From Enoplolaimus lenunculus (lineage: Eukaryota > Nematoda > Enoplea > Enoplida > Thoracostomopsidae), in NCBI GenBank assembly GCA_030248215.1, contig JASANG010003761.1, forward strand, positions 178,991 to 242,990: 64,000 nucleotides of DNA, written 5' to 3'. Below, in pieces: positions 30,641 through 42,000 of this stretch. The notes under the pieces are model-generated. The model worked only from the letters and a program-made list of their open reading frames with translations. It had not been told where the DNA came from and ran no database searches. The translations under genes were made by a program, and so were the position numbers. The number at the start of each line of letters is the position of its first letter. Position 1 is the stretch's first letter.

Positions 30641-33600
30641 GTTTTACATGCCTTAAATTGATATGAAAGAGAGTCAATATGGATCTGCCAAATTTCTTTT
30701 CTTTTTCCAGTTTAAATTGCAGATCCATTAAGCATTTTCGAAAAGTGTCGATAGTTTTTGAAAGGATAAAAGATTTGGATTTGATTTGTCTGCAAGAGAC
30801 ACATTTTAAAAACAATTGGGATGCAGAGATTTTTGATAGAATTTTCTCACGCAATTTTAAAATATTTCACAGTTTCGCAAGCGAGGAGAATAGTAAAACA
30901 GGGGTAACGGTCCTTATAAATAGGACAGCTCCTGTTGGTCAAATTGAAAACATTTTAATATTCAGGGTAGGGCGGTCACGATTGCTTTTAGTATTGGCTC
31001 TCTTTCTTTTTTCTTAATTGGTATTTATGCTCCCGCGAACGGCGAGCAGCGAGTAGTTTTTTTCAACCAGCTGATGCAACAAGTGCAAAATTCGTTTTGG
31101 TTTGATTATAAATGTGTTATTATGTTGGGTGATTTTAACTTAGTTGAGGACCCGGTTTTGGACCGATCACGGCCGTCATATGATCAGCAGCAAGGCCTGA
31201 GAGAGCTTTATTGTTTGAAGGAACTGTTGGTGATATCTGATGTTTTTAGGGAGACACATCCAAATAAAAACGACTTTTTTACTTTTCTTTCAGACATTCA
31301 TGGAAGTCAGTCTCGTAAAGATCGGATTTATATGCCGGCTTTTTTACAACCGGGCGCTTTGTGTACCGCTCGCGCAGTGAACAAGACAGATCATAGGTTG
31401 TTTGGAGTTAAGATTCGCTTACCTAATTTAAAGAGAGGTAAAGGATACTATAAGATGAATACAATGCTTTTGGGTGAAGTCGGCGTACAGACCTTTGTTT
31501 TAACGCGGATCAAACATTTAATGAACATTTCCACAGGGTTTTCTATAATGTGGGAAGTATTTAAGGCTGATGTTAAAACCTTCTTTGTAAAGTTGGGTAA
31601 AAATAAAGCTAAGGAACGCGACATGTTGAGGAAATCATTAGAGAGCCAAGTTATTAATGTACAAATGCTGATAGGACAGTATCCAAACAATCCGAATCTC
31701 AGATCGGGTCTTAAAAAGCTAAAAAATGAAATCGAATTATTGAATGCATTTTATATTGCTTCTTGCAGGCATAATACGTACTACGGTAGTGAGGTAAATG
31801 ACAACGCCTCTTTAGCAACAGTCAAGTCTCTTCAACGTAAGAACTGGGAAGCCAGGCATATAAGCTCGATCGAAAGGTCCGATGGCACGTTAGTAACAGA
31901 CTCAGATGCAGTTCTAGGTGAAATTACTGAGCAGTATTCCAACGTATTCAGATCGGAAGGGATAAGCGGAGAAGATCTCACTTTTTTTCTGGCACAAAAT
32001 GGTCTTTCCAAGTTGAGTGAGGTGGAAAAAATACTTTAGAGGGACCCATTACGTCAGTTGAAATAGCGAGCGCTATTAAATCTATGCAGGGTAAAAAGAC
32101 GCCGGGATACGATGGTATTCCTGTTGAATTCTATTGGCTGTTTTGTGGAATATTATCTGAATTTTTGTGTAAAATGTATAACGCGTTCTTGGATGATCTT
32201 AAGCTCAATTTCTCCGCATATGATGGTGTTATTACCCTATTATATAAAGGGAATGGAAGGAAAACGTGTCGCGATAATTGGCGGCCAATTACGTTGCTGA
32301 ATATAGATTATAAGATTTTTACGAAAGTTTTGGCAAAAAAATTAGAATCGGTCATGAAATCTTTAGTCCACCCGGATCAGACAAGCTCGGTTCCCGACAG
32401 AATTATCCAAGACAGTGTTGCACATGTCATGTCTGTTATTCATTATGCCAATGAAAGCAACTCAAAGGCGTTGCTGCTATCAGTTGATCACAAAGCCGCT
32501 TTTGATTTGGTGGAGTGGTCATTTATTTTTGAGACACTTAGGGTCATGAATTTTGGCGAAAACTTTTTAAACATGATCAAATGTATTTATAAACCCGGAT
32601 GTACAAGATCATCTGTTATAGTTAATGGTTTTAAGTCAGAATTTTTTCATGTTTTCCGTGGAATTCGACAAGGGTGTCCCTTATCGCCGTCATTATATGT
32701 CATAACAGCGGAAGTGGTAGCTCATTATCTTCGAATAACTTCAAGAATTTCGGGGATACCACTATACGGCATTAACACCCGAGTGACTAAGTTTGCTGAC
32801 GACACTAATATTTTTCTAAGTAGGATTTCAGATATAAGTGTGGTTTTTGATGTTTTTGAAAAATTTCAAAAGGCCTCTGGCAGCCGACTAAAGGAAACTA
32901 AAACACAGATACTATTAATGGGCGATCTAAGGAACGCACTTGTACCCCATCAATATGCACGCTTTATTGTTGAAAGAGTGAAAATTTATGGCCTTTGGTT
33001 TGATTCAAAGGGACTCGATGTTCCTGAAAATTGGATAAAGTGCTATGAAGCAATTGCAAGTCTTGAACAGCGAATACCGCCCCGAGGTATCTCTGTTTTT
33101 GGAAAAATCCATCTTGTTCACATTTATTTTTTGTATATGTTTAATTATTTGATAAAATTAGTAACACCCCCTGAGCAACTGGTGAAGGAAACTATCAATG
33201 TGGTTTATAAGTGATTGTGGTACCCGTCCACCGCTAGTATTATTAGAAGGGATATCCTGTTTTTACAACCTAGTCACGGCGGGATAAATTTCCCAAATAT
33301 TTTTGTCAGACTGAAAGTGAATCGTTTAATGTTTTATATTCGAATATTAAGAGGTACCGAAGTTGTGAGTTGGAAGAGATGTTTCGAACATTTCTTTCGG
33401 CAAGTTCAATTTTCGACTAAACGTCAACTGAGACGCATTGATGTACCGGAGTTATATAAAGAGATACGGATTGCAATGATTGAGTCATCTTTTAAAATGG
33501 ATGGAAATTTTTGTTGGTTTTTTGGCGAAAAGTTATCCTTAAAACAGTGTCGGCAAATAAATTGCATAAATGTGGATACACGCTGTGTATAAGGGACTCA

Positions 33601-34445
33601 TGCATCCTAAACATGTTTTTTGGCGAGACGAGCTAGGAGTTGAACCTATTTTTGTCGAGCGATCATGGATATGGGCAAAAGCGAAATATGTTGACGGCTC
33701 TGCGCGAGACGTCCATTTTAGGTTAAGACACAAGTCATTGTATACTAATCACCGCACTAGTCATTTTACAGATGGGACAAATATATGTTCGTTTTGTTAT
33801 TTGGATGGAATTGAAGTGCGGGAGGATAATGTTCATGTGTTTATTTATTGTTTGCGGGCGCAAGAAATTAGTTTTTTCATTACTCCCGTTTTGCAACAGG
33901 TAGCTGGAGTAAATGAAATAACGATTTCGGATTTAATTTTGGGACGAAATATTCACGACCCATTAAAGAGAATAGCTTTTAATTTCATCGTCCAACATGC
34001 ACAATTGGCAATATGGAGTGCTCGATGTAAACTCGAGTTTAACAATGAAAATGTCTGTGTTGTTGATGTTTTTCAGGAAAATGTTTATAGAAATTTGTGC
34101 AAACTTAAGCTGTATCTAAAAGAAGAATGTTTTTTTAAGGTTTTTGGAACAATAACCCGACAGAATGATAGCATGCTGGGTTTTCGAATGTCTTTTTCTC
34201 AGCGTACCTGATTTGTAGTTTGTTTTGAAACTAGGTTTCTTGTGTGCTTTTTAACATATTTGCTCTGAATAATATCCTTGCAAGCAGAGTAGAATAATGG
34301 GTAATTTTCAAGGACCTTTGTTATGTTATGATAATATGTTGTTGCCTTCTTTGGTTTATATAATTGCTTTCGTTGATGTAAATGTGGTTTATCCTTTTAA
34401 TAAAACCCGGGGTGTTCGGCAAACGAGCGCTTCGGACTTAAACTT
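30641..34445 (+). mobile_element. L1/Tx1-type LINE, ORF2 only, inactivated
   Basis: A non-LTR retrotransposon of ~3.8 kb. Order: AP-type endonuclease (30679-31400; LNCRSIKHF, CLQETHF, GDFNLVEDP, SRKDRIYM), reverse transcriptase (32050-33210; NWRPITLLNIDYKIF, SVDHKAAFDLVEWSFIF, GIRQGCPLSPSLYV, FADDTNIFL), then a C-terminal region with C-x2-C ... H-x4-C. No ORF1 precedes it. The single ORF is broken by three frameshifts (near 31020, 32037 and 33580) and one in-frame TGA at 33212. The 3' end has a short run of CTTAAA units (34436-34454), a microsatellite-type tail. Confidence 0.9.
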
Positions 34446-34449
34446 AAAC

Positions 34450-34641
34450 TTAAACTACCATCACCACTCGGCTATAGGAGCTTGACGCTGGAGCCCGAGG
34501 GGGCTATCACGTCTTGTAGTGATTTAGTATATACTATGTATACGTGTTGCAATTGTTAAACACTGTATAATGTATATTATTTAACGTGTGTATATATACA
34601 CTGCGCACAGTTGCCTATAGGCAACTCTATGTAAGAAGGGG
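34450..34641 (-). mobile_element. Putative 5' half of the TTAA-flanked element split by the LINE
   Basis: Reverse complement matches the complete copy at 37713-37975: CCCCTTCTTACATAGAGTTG, TTTAACAATTGCAACACGTA, CACTACAAGACGTGATAG and CTCCTATAGCCGAGTGGTGAT. It stops just after the A-box-like motif, where the LINE tail begins. Right flank TTAA (34642-34645). Confidence 0.8.
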
Positions 34642-34645
34642 TTAA

Positions 34646-35810
34646 AAATAATGCTAATTTAAAAACCAGCATAATTTCTACTAAACGAAAATTAGCAATC
34701 CTTGTACAAGGGTTAGTGTAAAACTGGTTCCCCATAAAATATTTACTGCTGATAATAAATACGGCCTCCAAGAAGTCTCAAAAATGGTCGAAATTTTTAC
34801 AATATTGATTGGCCGGCCGCGGCTGGCCAGCAGAAAAAGTGGTAATTGCACAACACTAGCTATAGCAACCAAACACTCTTAGCGATGGTACGCAAAATTA
34901 ATCTTTATTGTAGCTATAGGCATATAGTACAATAGATGATTTAAAGTAAGGCACGTTACAAATTGATTAAACACCATGATGTTTCTTACCACTTTCAGTG
35001 CTTCCAAACCAGACTTGTAGTTTTAAAATTGGCTAGTAATATGCAAACAGCAAAACGTGAAGGTTATATATAGCATATCTAGCAAGCAGTAAACCTGGAT
35101 GAGTCTAATACTGGAAAGTACGTCCTATGAGACAATTTCGTATATCTCAATAGTATTGGAAAGAGTTACAGTCATTGTGTTACTGTAGTGACCCAATAAG
35201 ACGGGGGTATGATGCGTAAATAACATCAGGCCCAAATATAGCTGAGTTCGAAACTTTAAAGCATACATAAGCTTTGAAACTACATTCCTAAGTAGGTATA
35301 ACCTTGCATTATCACTCAAGCTTTTGGTACAAGACAAAATAAACGGTTAATTCAACGGATAATTGTAGTACCAGATATATATCACTGACGAAGGGTGGCG
35401 GAGCGTGGGTTAAAAACAAATAACAGTACGTATCCAAATAACAGGGGTACGGCCAAATAAATATATCAGTCCCCCCTCTTATACAGGTCACTACAGTACA
35501 GTGGATAACATTTTGCCTATGCACTCATTTCAGAACATCTATTATACAGTTTGTTGGCCATATAGCACTATCTGCCCTCCCGCAGTAGGATAATATAAGC
35601 CCTGTAATCTGTCCAACATTTTAGCCCGGCAATCCGTAGTATATGTCTTTCTGCAATTAGCAGCAAAGCTACTATTTATCTGTTTGTTCTGTAATTCATC
35701 ACGCAAACTAGCAACATAAATCCAGTAGACTTCAATCAAACCATATAGGCTGCGCGTAGCTTAATCGACGCATAGGAAGACGCGTATGCTCTACACATCC
35801 ACAGTTTCAT
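34646..35810. other. ASPP 3' flank with a palindromic MITE
   Basis: AT-rich; holds the element at 35181-35498 and otherwise nothing I recognise. It would contain the ASPP 3' UTR, but no poly(A) signal stands out. Confidence 0.4.
35181..35498. mobile_element. Palindromic miniature element (TACTGTAGTGACC ends)
   Basis: Inverted ends TACTGTAGTGACCC / GGTCACTACAGTA, with GACGGGGGTA and CCCCCCTCTTAT paired inside. Non-coding, ~318 bp. Confidence 0.8.
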
Positions 35811-36095
35811 TCACGTCGTTGCTATGGCTACAGGATGATTCGCACCCGCTACAGTACTGGGCAACCCTGTACTAGAATAGCAGTCATTAGTCGTATCTAA
35901 CATCTTTTCATCATTAGTCGAATGGTCCGTTACTTCAGGAGCGTCAAGTGTCCGTTGTTTCGTTGAGATCATATTACAATCATGAATAGTGCCGGTTTTG
36001 TCAACTGTACCGGGCAGCTGGCTGGGATTGGGAAGATGACGTCGGTCTTGAGCGGTGGTCGCCAGTACTCGCTGAGAAGCAAGTCGTGGGTAAAG
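35811..36095 (-). CDS. ASPP last exon, SH3 end and long tail
   Basis: Acceptor TCGATTCCAG, then [19 protein letters not shown] ... to stop TGA (35811-35813). LYPR equals the start of the vertebrate C-terminus (LYPRIKPRQR), but here about 85 further residues follow, rich in Thr, Asp and Asn. Confidence 0.88.
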   Translation of the reverse strand, partial: LYPRLASQRVLATTAQDRRHLPNPSQLPGTVDKTGTIHDCNMISTKQRTLDAPEVTDHSTNDEKMLDTTNDCYSSTGLPSTVAGANHPVAIATT

Positions 36096-39000
36096 CTGGA
36101 ATCGAAATATGACAAAATTTGATTTCTTTTAGCAATTATTTTCAATTATATATTTGTAAATTATTAAACGATTCCGACGTAGGCAATATTCACTGGTTCA
36201 AAACTTACGTACATGGCCTATAATATATCTTTGCTGTTATTGATGTAAATGAAAACAACGTGATGTTATATAAGTGCAAACAAATAAATAAACGCTGTAC
36301 AAAGTAACAAAACTTATTGTCAGGACTCAGGGTGTAACCGAACCCATTTCCGGTGTAAATCAGTATCTGTTTCAGTTATAGAAATACCGTACAAATTTCG
36401 TTATTTTTACGCTCATAATAGTTATAAATCACGTATATATCTCGCAGTTTTTTATCACATATGGTACAGTTGTTCGCATTGAAATAAAAATTACGAAATC
36501 CATCCAAAATATTGAAAATTTCGGTGGCTTTGCCATCTTTCTTTAAAAATTTGGAATGCCCGGTAAATATTTGCACAATGCGTTGGCAGAAAATAACACA
36601 TCATTGACACTTTATAATACTTCGATTTCTGTTTCCGTAATTTCGATCACTATCCGTTTCCGTTATTTTTACTATTATTTGCTTTAAAAATTTATTTATA
36701 TTATGTATCAAAGCAATTATTATATCATGGCAATATTTCAGTGAATTTCTGTGAAAATATTTTCGCACCGAAAAGAAAACCTACCGAGACATAATTGCGA
36801 GGAATGTATCCTTCTGATCCAGTACGCGACTGTTTTGACCACCACCAGCCACGTTCAACTGCATCGTCTCTTGTTATCACGATTAGTTCGTCGCCGTTTT
36901 GCAAACGTAATTCATCATCTCTTGTTGTTGACGGCTCATATTCATAAGCAGCGTATACCCGTCCACCATTCATAATTCCCATTTTGTCTTGAATTGCTGA
37001 AATCAGTAGCCGTATTTTGAAGGAGGTGCTATACTTTTTAAAATTTTTAATGTCTTACGACGCGGTTCGTCACAATCCATCACTGTGCGGTATCGTTCGC
37101 AAAATACTCGCGTACGATAGCGTTCAGTTGCGAACGGCGATGGACGGTGCCACATGACAAGTGTAGCGTCACCCTAATTGTGTTTACCATTACCAGTGAC
37201 ATTTATAGGTTTTCAAGCAAGAAACGGCTAAAGTTGCGCATCTTATTCCGCACAGAAGTAAAGCTGTTTGAATGCAAAGAGTGCGCTAAACTTGAACCTC
37301 ACCATTTTTACTGCTTCGAAAGTTACAAGACCAATCACCGACTGGTTATAGGTGCTATACGAGAATATTGTCATAGAAACAAAGTGTTACTCCACAGAGG
37401 CATATAGAAGGTATACAACTTTAAGGCCGGTGCAGCACTGCTGAAATATGTTACAGTTTGTCCATAAAACGTAAAGCTGCCTGTCTATTGCTGGTGAAAA
37501 GCGGTTTGATTTACCATAAATGTCAATTTGTATGAGCTGTTGGAAAAAGCTTACGAAAGCTGTTCACTGGAACTGAAAAAAACCAAGCTTATCAAAACAG
37601 AACAGCCAAGACAATTTGTTTTTACAGTTTTTAAAACACTAAAAAAGTCATTATTTTCAAACTTTTTCAAACACAAATGCACCAAAAAAAGACAATTTCT
37701 AAAAATGTTTAACCCCTTCTCACATTGAGTTGCCTGTAGGCAACTCAGCGCAGTGTATATGCGTTAAATAGTATATATCGCACCGTGTTTAACAATTGCA
37801 ACACATATGCATAGTACTAAATCACCACAAGACGTGACAGCGCCCTCGGGCTCGAGCGTCAAGCTCCTATAGCTGAGTGGTGATCGTATACGCCTCCCAC
37901 TCCAGTCACTGGAGTTCGAATCCTAGCATAAAAATAGGTCTCAGGGAAAATAGAAAATATTCATGTGTGAAAGGGTTAATGATGAACTGACTGAGCAAAA
38001 ACTGTGAGCATCCATCGAATCCATCTTCGGCTTCTTCGCATTTGTCCGCAGGCGTTTCGTGATCGCTAACGGTAGTCGCGAATACACACGCACCATTTTC
38101 GACCAAAAATTTCACCATCGGCAAATTGTTGCATGACGCAGCGCAGTGTAGTGGCGTCCTAAAATTGCAAATCAGAAAGTTTTCGGTGATTACACGGACA
38201 ACAGATGTCACCACTTTCCATTTTCAAATTTGTCTTAATTGTGTATGGGGTTGTCAATCTTGGAAAGCATTTAATACTTGTTTGACTACCAAATTGATTA
38301 AGAGTTACATAATGGCTTTAATGAAAATATGAAACACTGCTAAAACTTTGTGCTTCTTTGTGTCATTTTTGCTTCATGTAACAAATACATTGTTCACAAC
38401 TATTTGTATAAGGATAATATGTCGTGAACAATGTATTTGTTACTTGAAGCAAAAATGACACAACGAAGCACAAAGTTTTAGCAGTGTTTCATATTTTCAT
38501 CATGAGCACATCCCCTTCTCACATAAAGTATGCGCTTTTGACTAATGTTTTGCTTAGTCTTAACCCTGTGCTCAGCTATAGGCATAACGTTCACGCCGAG
38601 GCTTAGCTATATGGGTATGCTTATACTACTGTTACGCCCCTCAAAGTTAAACGTTGGCCCCAACTTCTTACCAGCCATCAGAATCTTGTGCGTTAACATC
38701 AGCATCGGCTTCAATTAGGAAGCGGACAATTTCGTAATGACCAGCGCATATGGCGTTATGCAATGCAGTAATGCCCTCATCATTGCATTTGCTGATTGAC
38801 GGCAGCTGTAATAAAGATCAAACAGTGTGTATAAATTTACAACATAAACGACATTTGATTGCTAAATACCAGGGTCCCAACCGGAACGTAATTTTGTCGG
38901 AATCGAAATCGGAATTGAATTTGCTCGTCGGAACCGGAATCGGAATCGGAATTTTTAGATTTAAATGTGTTATGATTTTGTTAATTTTTAGTCGTAAAAC

Positions 39001-42000
39001 CATATAGGTTTTATTTCACATTTGACACAGTATTTTCCCAGTGTAAGCTTTTAGTGGCAAAGTAAAATTTTCCAAATTAGGTGGTTTTGCAATTCATTTT
39101 CCGTCTTATTAATTGCCTTAAATCAAGGCGGAACATAAGTTTAAATATGAAATAATTTTGATGGAAAAACACACGTTACCGAAAATACCGGAATTCCGGT
39201 ATCGGAATCACACTCTGTTTGTCGGAATTTCAGCCGGAATCGGAATTCCGTTGGAACTCTGCTAAATACTTCGAAACGAACGTGTAGGCATTATGTAAGC
39301 TTATTGATTGCATTTAGTTATTTTGAAATGTAGTAGTTTTTAAATAGCCTATATAATTCCAATTCATAATCCATTGTACTGACCGTTTTATGGTCTCAAT
39401 TGGCTATTTTGAAAAGTAGTAATGTATAATTTAAATTCAATACCTGTCAATAAGTCAACAACCTATTTCGTTTTTTCTCAAATATTGTGGATACTCTTAC
39501 ATTTATTGAAGACTTTTTCACCAAATCAAGCTCGCCTTCCAACGCCGCGTCAAGTAAAATCGCTAACGGATCAAATTGAATGCGTCGGCCGGTTTTCACT
39601 GCGCCAGGTTTTTTCAACAACCCACGCAACGGGACCGTCGGACCAGACGTTGCTGTGTACCGTGACGAATAATTATCACAGGCCATACTTGCGGGGTCGC
39701 CGTCAAATCGTGTTACCGGAGTGGCTGATCCAGTTTTGTCTCCGTGATAGTAGTCGCTATCTGCTGAACATTCTGATGAATCTTTATCGTTATCGCTTCG
39801 ATAATAATCTCGAACATTATTATCATTATCATTATGATTATCATCTTCATTATCATCATCATCATCGTCGTCATCTGCGTTTAATTCAATCATTTCTTGT
39901 TCATCATTGTCATCGTATGTACGTTCATTTCGTTCACAACTGGCGCCTACATTTCGCTGATACCTGTCGCCGTTAAGCGTTGTTGGTTGTTGTTCAACAG
40001 CTACTGTTTGTTCAAACGTTTTCGTTTCGCGATCGCCAAGTAAATTGTAGTGTTGCACCAAATTGCTCAACATCGACAAATCGTCATTGTTGTTGCTATT
40101 GTTGTTATTGCTACTGCTCCCAGTATCACAATCTCTTGCACTCATAACTTGATTCAGTTCAGCTTTCGATGCTTCGTTAAAATCGGCTGCAAGCGATTGC
40201 TGTTCTTCAGCGTTTGCCATCATCGTCCGGGCGCTTTCTTCAGTTGGTGATTTAGCATCGAATATCGACGATAAATTAATGTTTGGGCGACCTTTTTGTT
40301 GCTCACGGTGCAATAGCCAACGGATATGCTCGGCTTCTGAACTGGACGCGTGTTCCGCCCACGAACGACGTTTTGCAGCGCGTATATTGTCGTTACGAAT
40401 ATGCAGTTTGTCAGCTTCGATTTGGCTATAGTCCAGTTTCGGCTGTCGCGAGTCTTCCAGTGTTTCAGTTGGATTCTCTGGCTTTGAGATGTCGTGTTTG
40501 TCGCTGCCAGCAATCACCAGCTCAACACTGGACGATGGGACGTTCAGCGAACTAGAATGTTGGTGACGTGAAATTGATGTTGCTATGATGTCATTATTTT
40601 GATCACAGATATTCACACGACCATCATCGTAGTCAACATCGTCTGATTCGCACACAACCGGCAACGTTGCAACATGGCGTTGACTTATGGAACGATGTTG
40701 TTGTTGCTGTTGTTGTTGTTGTTGTTGTTGTTGTTGCGTCGCCACAGTCGCTGACGTCATCCGCTGCTGTTGTTGCTGTTGTTGACGACGCTCGGCTGGC
40801 GGAATTAAATCCGGCGGCGGAGCATCGTTAAACAACAGCAAAGATGCAGCGTTGTCGCCGGCGCCGTCGTTCGCCATCTGAATTCGCCGACTAATGCTTA
40901 TGTTAAGTCGTGGTGGTGGTGACGTTATCGTAGACGATAACGACGTTGATGATGGTGACGACGAGCGCGGATTGGCCGGTGCTTTTGCTGTTGCCGATGA
41001 TGGCGAATACTGATTGGTTGGCGGCGTTGGCGATGGTAAAACTGATCTATCAGTGCTCGGTGTTTGCAGTTTTTGCTGTTGCTGTTGTTCGTTATCGCGA
41101 TTGCTCGACATCACGTGGTTATTCAACGTCGTTTGTCGATATATAATTGCGTGTCGGTCGGGTTGTTGCCGCTGTTGTGGACTACTAGACGACGCAAAGG
41201 ACTCGGGCAAACTTCCAGATGTCGACGTTATACTAGAGCGATCACCACTGACCACTTGAGCTGTGGACGGGCACGGCGATTGACCGCGGTTGTTCGCTAC
41301 AGTATTTCCAGGTTGACTGGAAGACTGAAAATATCGTGCGCGTTGTTGATCGCGTATTAATTGTTGCGGCGACGGTGATGACGACGACGATGATGATGAC
41401 GACGTCATTTTATTTTGCGCTGGCTTGTACGAAATCGTCGCGACTCCATTTTGACGTGTGGGACTATGGCATTTTGGTCCCACCAGCGAGTGATGCGGTT
41501 CTTCCCGTCTTGAATGTTGTTCAACGCCGAAATCTAAATGTCTGCCTGGGTTTGGTTCGACTGTAGGCAACAGCGCTTGCTGGTTGTAACCTGGTATCAT
41601 TGGCGTCTGAAAGTCGTGTAGTTTTGGAGCAACCGCTGTGCTAATGCTCGTTCCAAGCGAGTCTTGAGGGGACAATGGAGTGCATGGCGATTTTGAGAAC
41701 GGTTGTGCAACTAAATGGCGTGATATTTTCGTTTTCGACATATTATCATTTTGGACTTGTTGTCGTTGATGTTGATGGTGGTCATTTTGTTTTTCGTCCA
41801 GACTTCCGTAGTTTCCAACTGAATTGTTTCCAGTCGCCAAAACACTGCTACAGTTGGAATCGTTCAACGCGTCTGTGACAGCTTCGAACGCAGTTGCGTA
41901 TCCTTTTGAATTAATAAACGCATCAGGACAGTGTTGCCCGGTAGCTGTTGTGACACTGGCAATCGTTGCTTGATATATTGGTTGCTGTTGACAATGATAT

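Noticed and set aside
37147-37728. Two plus-strand frames (86 and 66 codons), the first with [14 protein letters not shown]
   Set aside because: Cys/His spacing briefly looked like a zinc finger, but it fits no family, has no splice support and lies in an ASPP intron.
39422-41566. Plus-strand frames over the ASPP giant exon
   Set aside because: Antisense shadows of a trinucleotide-rich exon; His/Tyr/Cys-rich nonsense composition.
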